Shown piece by piece: positions 8,155 to 15,194 of a stretch of 64,000 nt of DNA (positions are counted from its first letter, which is position 1; every line of letters begins with the position of its first letter). The notes under the pieces were generated by a model. That model ran no database searches and had not been told where the DNA came from. It worked only from the letters and a program-made list of their open reading frames with translations. This stretch comes from Pseudomonas sp. GL-B-19. GTDB lineage: Bacteria; Pseudomonadota; Gammaproteobacteria; Pseudomonadales; Pseudomonadaceae. The stretch is taken from the NCBI RefSeq assembly GCF_019956415.1, contig NZ_JAHBDK010000086.1, positions 124,001 through 188,000 on the forward strand. The letters run 5' to 3'. Both the position numbers and the translations under genes were made by a program.

Positions 8155-9209
8155 TGTGCAGCTCCCTGAATGATCAGGCGGGAATCATCTTTCGGATTGA
8201 CGGTGGTCACGGAGCCGGCTTGACCGAGAATTTTCGGCATCCGCTCACGGTAAATACGCAGCAGCATTTGCGGGTCGGTGCCCTGCTGTTGCGCCGTGGC
8301 CAGGCTCAGTACGGTGGCGGTGTCGGCAGACGCTTTTGCCAACCGTTCACTAGCTTGGGCATGGGCCACTTGCAGCGTTCGATCCGCTTGTTCGTTGGCG
8401 GCTTGGGTCGCCTTCTCGGCTTCGGTGCGCGCGTTCGCCACGGCTTTGTCGGCCTGCTGACTCGCGGTCAATACTGCGTTGAAAGCGTTCACCGCAGGGC
8501 CGGGGAGACTCGATTGCACGTCGACTCGCGCGACTTCAATACCCAACCCCTGCCCTGTTGCTGTCAGCTCGGCCAATCGTTGATTGATGCCTTGCACCAG
8601 ATCACCGCGTAGACGTTCACGTCGTTCAGCCGCCTGATTGTCGGCGCCGATCAGTTCCGGACGCGCCACCAGAATGGTGTCCAGATCTCGCGCCGCGGTC
8701 AGGGCCACAGCGCTGCGGGTGACTAGCCGATCCAGCGCTGGCAGCACATGTTCACCTTGCAGCACAAAGGCATACGGCTCGGTGACTTTGTAGAACACCC
8801 GCACATCGAGTTGCACCACGCCGGCATCACCCGTCAGCAAATAGCCGGAACCGGCGAGTGCATCACTGAGCGGCGTGGCAAACGTGGCAGCGCGATCAGC
8901 CTGCAAGGCAACATCACTGCGCAGAAGGTTTTCCACTCGACGTTCGATAATGCGATCTGCCGCCGGCAGTAAAACCACCTGCTCAAAAGGTCGCGGCCAT
9001 GCCAACAACAAACCGGCGTTCTGGATGCGATCCAGCGCACCGAAATGCAGGACCACCGCGCGATTCTGTGGATCAATTTGTCGCACATTGGAGAACGCCC
9101 AGGCTAACGCGGCGAGCACAGTCACCGCGTAAAGCGCGAGAAAAGCCAGGCGCCCAGCCTGAATCCAAGGGCTACTTAACTCATGTGTTCCACGTGGAAC
9201 TAAACTCAT
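8151..9209 (-). CDS. SPFH-domain protein, HflK-like (metal-linked operon)
   Basis: A 352-residue single-pass membrane protein: short N-terminus, one membrane helix (about 18-40), an SPFH/band-7 domain, then a long Ala/Glu/Gln-rich helical region (about 230-310) predicted as coiled coil. The segment AVNAFNAVLTASQQADKAVANARTEA resembles HflK. HflK and HflC normally form a large dome around the FtsH protease; the housekeeping hflKC pair is elsewhere in Pseudomonas, so this is a paralogue. It overlaps both neighbours by 4 nt (ATGA), indicating translational coupling. A parS-type palindrome lies in its first codons. Role with the ATPase is inferred only from the operon. Confidence 0.85.
   Translation of the reverse strand: MSLVPRGTHELSSPWIQAGRLAFLALYAVTVLAALAWAFSNVRQIDPQNRAVVLHFGALDRIQNAGLLLAWPRPFEQVVLLPAADRIIERRVENLLRSDVALQADRAATFATPLSDALAGSGYLLTGDAGVVQLDVRVFYKVTEPYAFVLQGEHVLPALDRLVTRSAVALTAARDLDTILVARPELIGADNQAAERRERLRGDLVQGINQRLAELTATGQGLGIEVARVDVQSSLPGPAVNAFNAVLTASQQADKAVANARTEAEKATQAANEQADRTLQVAHAQASERLAKASADTATVLSLATAQQQGTDPQMLLRIYRERMPKILGQAGSVTTVNPKDDSRLIIQGAAQ
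9186..9201. other. parS-type ParB binding site (start of SPFH gene)
   Basis: TGTTCCACGTGGAACT, identical to the site at 254-269, with the perfect palindromic core GTTCCACGTGGAAC. It lies within the first 10 codons of the SPFH gene ending at 9209, where it encodes LVPRGT. Two identical 16-mers 8.9 kb apart in different reading contexts are not expected by chance. ParB binding is inferred. Confidence 0.75.
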
Positions 9210-10246
9210 GGCTGCGACCCGGACTTGTTTTCGAGAGTCGGCGGTCCGTCAACCAACACCCGGAATGGCGCAGCATCCGTGCGCAATATCAGTTTGGTGC
9301 CCGGCGAAACGATGGTGCCCAAGGTGTCGAGTGAGCGCAGTAAGTTGTACAGCTGCGGAGAGCCGGCATACGCACGGCCGTAAATTTGCGCGGCCTCGAC
9401 ACGCGATTGAGCTTCGATATCAGCGGCTTTCACCGTTGCATCGGCTTGCACGATTCGCGCATCCCGCTCAGCGGCGGAACGAATTTGCGCGGCTTCGCGC
9501 TTGCCAATTGCAGTGCGTTCGGTGGCGATTGTTTCACGCTCGGCCCGCATGCGATCCACAGTGGCGGTCAAGGTTACCGACGGCAGAGTCAGACGCTCGA
9601 TGCCGACTTGCAGCACACGCACGCCATAGGTAGTAAGCAACTGCTGATCGATCTGATGACGAAGTTGCGCCTCAAAGTCGGCAATGTGAACTTGGTTGGC
9701 GTCGGTGTTAACCAGGTTCGCCAAGTCAAAACTGGCAGCCGTGGTTTCCAGCGCAGAGCCGACAAAGGTGCGGATCTGCCGCGCCGCTTCATCCGGCTGA
9801 TTCTGCACCGCGCGCATAAAGCGCTGCACGTTCTCCGGATCGCCCTGCACCTGCCACGCCACGTAAGCCTGAACGATGATGCGCAAACCGTCGCGAGTGC
9901 CGACATCCTGCAACCCACTGGAGGTGGTGCGCAGCCGCAAGTCGACAGGAATGGCCGCTTCAAACGGGGCCGGCCAACGCCAGCCAAGACCCGGCTCCAG
10001 CAAAACCCGCGATGGATTGCCAAAGCGCGTGATCACGGTGGCTTCCCCCGAACGCACTTGAACAAGGCTTGCGGCAGCGATGGCAAACGCCACGAGCAGC
10101 GCCGCCCAGCCCATGCGCCGCCAGGGAAACGGGCCGGCTTCTTGTGGATCGCCGTGGTGGTGATGGTGGTGACCGTGGTGATGTCCGCCATGGCCGTGAT
10201 CGTGGCCGGTGTGGTCATCGTGATCGTGTGTGTGCGACTGGCTCAA
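9206..10246 (-). CDS. SPFH-domain protein, HflC-like, with His-rich N-terminus
   Basis: A 346-residue membrane protein whose first 32 residues are almost all His, Asp, Gly (15 or more His, including a run of six), a likely cytoplasmic metal-binding tail, followed by one membrane helix (about 47-64), an SPFH domain and a charged coiled coil. The stretch MRAERETIATERTAIGKREAAQI and the ending AAQIYGRAYAGSPQLYNLLRSL are HflC-like. The His-rich tail is absent from ordinary HflC and fits a metal-handling role alongside the downstream metal ATPase. It overlaps the neighbouring genes by 4 nt on both sides. Actual metal bound is unknown. Confidence 0.87.
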   Translation of the reverse strand: MSQSHTHDHDDHTGHDHGHGGHHHGHHHHHHGDPQEAGPFPWRRMGWAALLVAFAIAAASLVQVRSGEATVITRFGNPSRVLLEPGLGWRWPAPFEAAIPVDLRLRTTSSGLQDVGTRDGLRIIVQAYVAWQVQGDPENVQRFMRAVQNQPDEAARQIRTFVGSALETTAASFDLANLVNTDANQVHIADFEAQLRHQIDQQLLTTYGVRVLQVGIERLTLPSVTLTATVDRMRAERETIATERTAIGKREAAQIRSAAERDARIVQADATVKAADIEAQSRVEAAQIYGRAYAGSPQLYNLLRSLDTLGTIVSPGTKLILRTDAAPFRVLVDGPPTLENKSGSQP

Positions 10247-12201
10247 TGGGTAGCTCCTGGCTGGGCGCTCGTACGCGGCGACGCAGGATCAGCCGGCAGC
10301 GTGAAAGTACGGAGGTCGATGGTCGGCGCATTGCTGCTGCCACCCAGACGATGATCAAGAATCAGCAGCTTGGCGTTGGCCAGGCCCTGGCTCAGTTGGC
10401 TGAGGTATTGCTCCAGCACAAAAGCCTGACCGGCGCTGGTGTAGGCTTTCTGCTCCGCGCTGAATTTCAGGTCCGCTGCCTGTGCCGTGGCGTTGATTTC
10501 ATGGGCACTGGCGGTCGCTTGATCGCGCGCAATACTCGCTTGCAGTTGCGCCAAATTGGTCGCCTCGGCGGCGGCACCGCGTTCCCGTGAGATCAATGCT
10601 TGAGCACCGATCTGCGCGGCCTGCACACCGTGATAAGCATTGGCAGCGCCGGCCGGTGGATGAATCGCCTCTACCACAGTGGCGAGAATTTCCACACCGC
10701 TGTCCAGTTTCTGCAGGTCAGCCTGCACGGCACGACCGATCTCTTCAGCGAGCCCTACCCGGTCCTCGCCGAGCAAACCGTCAAGGGTTCGCGAGGCAAA
10801 GTCATGCACCAGAATCCGGCTGGCGGTGCTGCGAATCAGCGTCGGTACATCGGCACTGTTGTAGGTCGCCGCCAACGCCGCTTGATCGGTCAGGCCGATG
10901 CGATAGACGAAACGCACGTCCATGTTGACGATCTGGAAGCTCTGCTTGTCGGCACGGCTGCTGGCGATGACCTGAGATTTGTCGTTCACATGGCTGGCGT
11001 CCCATAACCGATTGGCAATCGCAGGCGCTGGGCCTTCCGCGGGCTCGGGTACAACCGGTGCCGACGCTTCGCCAACGCTGGTGGCCAACTCGTGGACCAC
11101 GCCGTTTTCAACCTTCAGCACTCGACCCAAAGGCCAAGGTAAGCCGGCGTGCAAACCAGGACCAAACACCTCCACCGGTTTGCCGAAACGCTCGTAGATA
11201 CCCCGCCCCTGCAACGGTATTTCGTGAATGCCGGTGAGTGACCAGCCGACGACGGCAACCACCGCCAGCACCGGCAAAAACGCCCGGCGCATGTAAGTGA
11301 ACGCCCAGATTTGCCGCAAGTCGATGCCGAACCGATTGTGCAATTCGTGCTGCAAGGCGAGCAGCGGTTGCGGTGGCCAGCGCAGCATGTCAGCGACAAA
11401 ACTGCGCGCCAGCAATGCAGGTTCGAGTTGTTCGCGCTGTGGACTGAACAGCGACAACACCGCACGCAGCAGCAACTCGACTGCGACCAACCCCGGCAGT
11501 AAACCGATCAGCACCGCCAATCGCACTGGCCACACCGATGTTTCACTGGCGAACAACAGACACAATGCGCCTAGCACCAGGCAAATGATTGCCACCCGAG
11601 TCAGTTGCGCCAGTGCACCGGCCTCTGGCCATTGGGCGACGTTTTCCTGAGCCAGTTGCCGCTCAGCAACCAGCAAACCGAACGCCAGCAGCAACGCCAG
11701 AGCAGCCCCGACACTGGCCGATAACCCCAGCGCTGCGGGCGGTAACGCGAGGTTCCAGAATTGACTGATGCTGAACAAGGTCAACAGCGCCCAACCGCCG
11801 AGCCAGAGCGTTGGCGCGCCGATCTGGCCAAGCATGCGTACCGAGCGCCGACTGAGCCCATCCAGCAATCGCTCATACCAACCTTCAGGCGCAACAATTT
11901 CGTCAACGGCCACCACAGGTGGCGTCGGGTTCATTGTCTGTGCACGCCACCGCGTAACCCACCAGGCTGATTGCAGACCGGCAACCAGCACCAGCAAAGC
12001 GGCGCTCTGATTTACCAGCAATGCGCCCCACAGCGACTGTGGCGCAAACAATCCGACAAATAACGCCAATACCAGACCGAGCGCTGCCAAAGCACTCAGG
12101 CCAATGGCGAACTGACGCAATCGTCGCCCCTGAAAGACCGCCTGCTGAAAGCGCGGCAACCCTGCTACTTGCGCGCCATCGACTTCGAGATCGACTTGCA
12201 T
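10243..12201 (-). CDS. Polytopic SPFH protein, HflK-like C-terminus
   Basis: A 652-residue protein with an unusual layout: about six hydrophobic helices in the first 260 residues, another near 310, then an SPFH domain and a HflK-like coiled coil ending in QYLSQLSQGLANAKLLILDH. Ordinary HflK has a single helix. I chose ATG at 12201 (MQVDLEVDGAQVAGLPRFQ), preceded by GGGGTGG; an in-frame GTG at 12231 would add 10 residues but lies only 5 nt from the dyad upstream. First gene of the four-gene operon, so likely the one whose promoter the putative Zur box controls. Probably co-assembles with the two smaller SPFH proteins; this is inference from linkage. Confidence 0.85.
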   Translation of the reverse strand: MQVDLEVDGAQVAGLPRFQQAVFQGRRLRQFAIGLSALAALGLVLALFVGLFAPQSLWGALLVNQSAALLVLVAGLQSAWWVTRWRAQTMNPTPPVVAVDEIVAPEGWYERLLDGLSRRSVRMLGQIGAPTLWLGGWALLTLFSISQFWNLALPPAALGLSASVGAALALLLAFGLLVAERQLAQENVAQWPEAGALAQLTRVAIICLVLGALCLLFASETSVWPVRLAVLIGLLPGLVAVELLLRAVLSLFSPQREQLEPALLARSFVADMLRWPPQPLLALQHELHNRFGIDLRQIWAFTYMRRAFLPVLAVVAVVGWSLTGIHEIPLQGRGIYERFGKPVEVFGPGLHAGLPWPLGRVLKVENGVVHELATSVGEASAPVVPEPAEGPAPAIANRLWDASHVNDKSQVIASSRADKQSFQIVNMDVRFVYRIGLTDQAALAATYNSADVPTLIRSTASRILVHDFASRTLDGLLGEDRVGLAEEIGRAVQADLQKLDSGVEILATVVEAIHPPAGAANAYHGVQAAQIGAQALISRERGAAAEATNLAQLQASIARDQATASAHEINATAQAADLKFSAEQKAYTSAGQAFVLEQYLSQLSQGLANAKLLILDHRLGGSSNAPTIDLRTFTLPADPASPRTSAQPGATH

Positions 12202-12235
12202 ACCACCCCAGTGTTTATTCAACGCGGACACCGCA

Positions 12236-12256
12236 TTTCGTTACGGTATAACGAAA
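12236..12256. promoter_or_regulatory. Candidate Zur box
   Basis: A perfect dyad TTTCGTTA-N5-TAACGAAA, 35 nt upstream of the first SPFH gene's ATG. The inner core GTTA-N5-TAAC has the same spacing and bases as the proteobacterial Zur consensus (GTTATANNATAAC). Zinc-repressed control of this operon would fit the His-rich SPFH protein and the metal ATPase. The outer TTTC arms differ from the commonest Zur boxes, so the assignment is likely but unproven. Confidence 0.65.
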
Positions 12257-12417
12257 GCGGTGAAATTTCTGTTCTAAATCCCTCTATCTAAAAACGCTGA
12301 ACCTTTCGCTTGGCTGAAGCCTTGACCGAAACAACGCGAAGCGCACATATTACGTTCGTAATTTTAGCCAGCTACTACTTTTAACCAGCCCGATCCCTTC
12401 ACTTCAGGAGTCCATCC

Positions 12418-13818
12418 ATGAGCAGCTACGACGTCGTGATTCTGGGCGGTGGCCCCGGCGGTTATAACGCAGCGATCCGTGCAGGCCAGCTGGGTTTGAA
12501 AGCAGCATGCGTCGAAGGTCGCGCGACCCTCGGTGGCACCTGTCTGAACGTCGGCTGCATGCCGTCCAAGGCGCTGTTACACGCGTCCGAACTCTACGAC
12601 GCGGCCATGGGTTCGGAATTCGCCAACCTGGGCATCGAGGTCAAACCCATCCTCAACCTCGCTCAGATGATGAAACAAAAGGATGAAAGCGTTACCGGGC
12701 TGACCAAGGGCATCGAGTTTCTGTTTCGCAAAAACAAAGTCGACTGGATCAAGGGCTGGGGCTACATCGACGGGCCAGGCAAAGTCACGGTCACCGACAG
12801 TGGCGGCGGCAAGACCGAGCTGAGCGCCAAAGACATCATCATCGCCACCGGCTCCGAGCCCACTCCCCTGCCGGGCGTCGACATCGATAACCAACGCATC
12901 CTCGACTCCACCGGCGCGCTGTCGCTGACCGAAGTACCAAAGCATCTGGTGGTGATCGGCGCCGGCGTCATTGGCCTGGAGCTGGGCTCTGTGTGGCGGC
13001 GCCTGGGTGCTCAAGTCACGGTAGTCGAATTTCTCGACCGCATCTGCCCAGGTGTGGACGTTGAGGCCGGCAAAACACTACAGCGTTCATTGAGTAAACA
13101 AGGCATCACCTTCAAGTTGAGTTCGAAAGTCACCCGCGCCACTGCATCGGCGAGCGGTGTTCAGCTCAGCATTGAACCGGCGGCGGGCGGCACCGCCGAG
13201 TTGCTGGAGGCCGATTACGTGCTGGTGTCGATCGGTCGCCGGCCTTACACCCAAGGCCTTGGGCTGGAAAACGTCGGCCTCGCCACGGACAAGCGCGGCA
13301 TGCTCGCCAATAAAGGGCACCGCACCGAAGCGGCGGGCGTGTGGGTGATCGGCGACGTCACGTCCGGGCCGATGCTCGCCCACAAGGCAGAAGACGAAGC
13401 CACGGCCTGCGTGGAACAGATCGTCGGCAAGGCCGGTGAAGTGAATTACAACCTGATTCCCAGTGTGGTCTACACCAAACCGGAGCTGGCCAGCGTCGGC
13501 AAGACCGAAGAGCAGCTCAAGGCCGAAGGTCGCGCGTACAAGGTCGGCAAATTCCCATTCACCGCCAACAGTCGGGCCAAGATCAACCACGAGACCGAAG
13601 GCTTCGCCAAAGTGCTGGCCGATGAACGCACGGATGAAATTCTCGGCGTCCACCTGGTGGGTCCGAGCGTCAGTGAAATGATTGGCGAGTATTGCGTGGC
13701 AATGGAGTTCAGCGCCTCGGCCGAGGACATTGCGCTGACTTGCCATCCACACCCGACACGGTCCGAGGCGTTGCGCCAGGCGGCGATGAATGTGGAGGGG
13801 ATGGCGACGCAGATGTAA
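12418..13818 (+). CDS. lpd: Dihydrolipoyl dehydrogenase (Lpd3-type)
   Basis: FAD-dependent disulfide oxidoreductase that reoxidises dihydrolipoamide of 2-oxo acid dehydrogenase complexes or the glycine cleavage system with NAD+. 466 residues, with FAD-binding GGGPGGYNAA at residue 9, the redox-active pair GGTCLNVGCMPSK (about 39-51), an NAD-binding GAGVIGLELGS near 180, and the C-terminal catalytic HPHPT/EA segment. It stands alone, not next to E1/E2 genes, and resembles the third Pseudomonas isozyme (Lpd3) rather than LpdG or LpdV, so its partner complex is not evident. A CAGGAG ribosome site precedes the ATG. A REP palindrome follows the stop. Confidence 0.93.
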   Translation: MSSYDVVILGGGPGGYNAAIRAGQLGLKAACVEGRATLGGTCLNVGCMPSKALLHASELYDAAMGSEFANLGIEVKPILNLAQMMKQKDESVTGLTKGIEFLFRKNKVDWIKGWGYIDGPGKVTVTDSGGGKTELSAKDIIIATGSEPTPLPGVDIDNQRILDSTGALSLTEVPKHLVVIGAGVIGLELGSVWRRLGAQVTVVEFLDRICPGVDVEAGKTLQRSLSKQGITFKLSSKVTRATASASGVQLSIEPAAGGTAELLEADYVLVSIGRRPYTQGLGLENVGLATDKRGMLANKGHRTEAAGVWVIGDVTSGPMLAHKAEDEATACVEQIVGKAGEVNYNLIPSVVYTKPELASVGKTEEQLKAEGRAYKVGKFPFTANSRAKINHETEGFAKVLADERTDEILGVHLVGPSVSEMIGEYCVAMEFSASAEDIALTCHPHPTRSEALRQAAMNVEGMATQM

Positions 13819-13849
13819 GGCTTTGAGTTTTTCGTTTTCCGGTCTACCG

Positions 13850-13930
13850 CCATCGCGAGCAAGCTCGGCTCCCACAGGTGATTTGTGGCGTTCACAAAAC
13901 CAGTGTGGGAGCCGAGCTTGCTCGCGATGG
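13850..13930. repeat. REP-type inverted repeat
   Basis: Two perfect 27-nt inverted arms (13850-13876 and 13904-13930) whose core is GGGAGCCGAGCTTGCTCGCG, separated by 27 nt. This is the common Pseudomonas fluorescens-group REP sequence arranged as a pair (REPIN-like). It sits between the convergent ends of lpd and the Lrp-type regulator and may also stop transcription from both sides. Confidence 0.9.
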
Positions 13931-13942
13931 GGCCGACTCGGT

Positions 13943-14416
13943 CTAAAGCGGCAAATGCCCCAACGGCAACGCCCCCGGCGTCTTCACCGTGTGAATCGCA
14001 AAATTACTGCGAATATCGCTCACACCTGGCAACTTCAGCAGCCGCTCGGTAAGAAAGCGGTCATACCCGCGCAAATCCGGCACCACCACTTGCAGTAGAA
14101 AATCCGATTCCCCAGACACCAGAAACGCCGAAATCACTTCCGGCAGTGCCGTCACGGCCACGCGAAAGGCTTCAGCTTGCTCGTCGTTGTGCCGTTCGAC
14201 CTTGACCCCGACAAACACCGTCAGCCCAAGCCCCACCTCGTCGCGATCCAGATTAGCCTGATAGCCGCGAATCACCCCGGCCTCCTCCAGCATCCGCACC
14301 CGACGCAAACAGGGCGAGGCGGACAGACCGATTTCATCGGCCAATTGCACATTGCTCAATCGACCGTCCCGTTGCAGGGCCGCGAGGATCTTGCGGTCGT
14401 AGGCGTCCAGTTTCAT
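13943..14416 (-). CDS. Lrp/AsnC family transcriptional regulator
   Basis: A 157-residue regulator: N-terminal winged helix-turn-helix (MKLDAYDRKILAALQRDGR through LSASPCLRRVRMLEEAGVI, about residues 1-60) and a C-terminal RAM ligand-binding/oligomerisation domain. I chose ATG at 14416 because Lrp proteins start with this L-D-x-x-D-x-x-I-L motif; upstream in-frame codons give an unconserved 20-residue addition. It is divergent from a LysE-type exporter 145 nt away, the classic pairing in which an amino-acid-sensing Lrp-type protein controls the exporter, so the effector is probably an amino acid. Effector identity cannot be read from the sequence. Confidence 0.92.
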   Translation of the reverse strand: MKLDAYDRKILAALQRDGRLSNVQLADEIGLSASPCLRRVRMLEEAGVIRGYQANLDRDEVGLGLTVFVGVKVERHNDEQAEAFRVAVTALPEVISAFLVSGESDFLLQVVVPDLRGYDRFLTERLLKLPGVSDIRSNFAIHTVKTPGALPLGHLPL

Positions 14417-14561
14417 GTTTTGGCAGATCCTGATGGCTAGATCATGTTGAAGCAGCAGGTTATGCCAATTTTCCATACTTTAGAAGCTGACTACGCAACC
14501 ACCTGCCCTGCCCTTGCGCCCTAGACTGGCCCTACCGAATCGACAACGAAAGGGGCGCAAC

Positions 14562-15191
14562 ATGGCAGGACTCTGGCTGTTTTTCATGGCACTGGCGGTA
14601 GTTTATTTGCTGCCCGGACCGGACATGATCCTGCTGCTGCAAACCGGGGCCCGTCAGGGTAAAGCGGCGGCATTGGCAACCGCGATAGGCCTGGGCATTG
14701 CCCGAGGTTGTCACGTTGCATTGGCCGCGCTGGGGTTGGCGGCGTTGTTCAAGGCCGCGCCGTGGACCTTCGATGTGGTGCGTCTGGCCGGTGCCGCGTA
14801 CCTGTTGTGGATCGGTATTCAATGCCTACGCACCACGATGCTGCCGAACCTGGACGGCACTGACGCCACAGCAGCAAAGCCACGCTGGACAGTGGCGATC
14901 CAGCGCGGCTTGTTCACCAATCTGCTCAATCCCAAGGCGCTGCTGTTCTGCTCGGTGCTGCTGCCACAGTTCATCGATCCACACGCAGGATCAGTGCTCA
15001 CGCAGTTCGCGATCCTCGGCATGGTGCTGGTCAGTGTCGGCTTCATCTTCGACAGCGCCTATGCGCTGGTCGGCGCGGCGCTGGGCCGTTGGCTGCAACG
15101 CAGTCCTTCAGCCCAGCGGCTCCAGCAATGGCTGTTTGGCAGCCTGTTGATCGGCTTCGCGGTGCGGCTGACCTTCGTGCAACAGGCGTAA
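14562..15191 (+). CDS. LysE/RhtB family amino-acid exporter
   Basis: A 209-residue inner-membrane protein with about six hydrophobic helices and the LysE/RhtB signature LLPGPDMILLLQTGARQGKAAALATAIGLG compressed into its first 50 residues. The family exports amino acids or their analogues by proton exchange. ATG at 14562 follows an AAAGGGG ribosome site; an upstream GTG/ATG frame start at 14514 would add 16 polar residues not seen in the family. Divergent from an Lrp-type regulator that likely controls it. Substrate unknown (lysine, threonine and homoserine-type substrates are all possible). Confidence 0.9.
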   Translation: MAGLWLFFMALAVVYLLPGPDMILLLQTGARQGKAAALATAIGLGIARGCHVALAALGLAALFKAAPWTFDVVRLAGAAYLLWIGIQCLRTTMLPNLDGTDATAAKPRWTVAIQRGLFTNLLNPKALLFCSVLLPQFIDPHAGSVLTQFAILGMVLVSVGFIFDSAYALVGAALGRWLQRSPSAQRLQQWLFGSLLIGFAVRLTFVQQA

Positions 15192-15194
15192 GCC

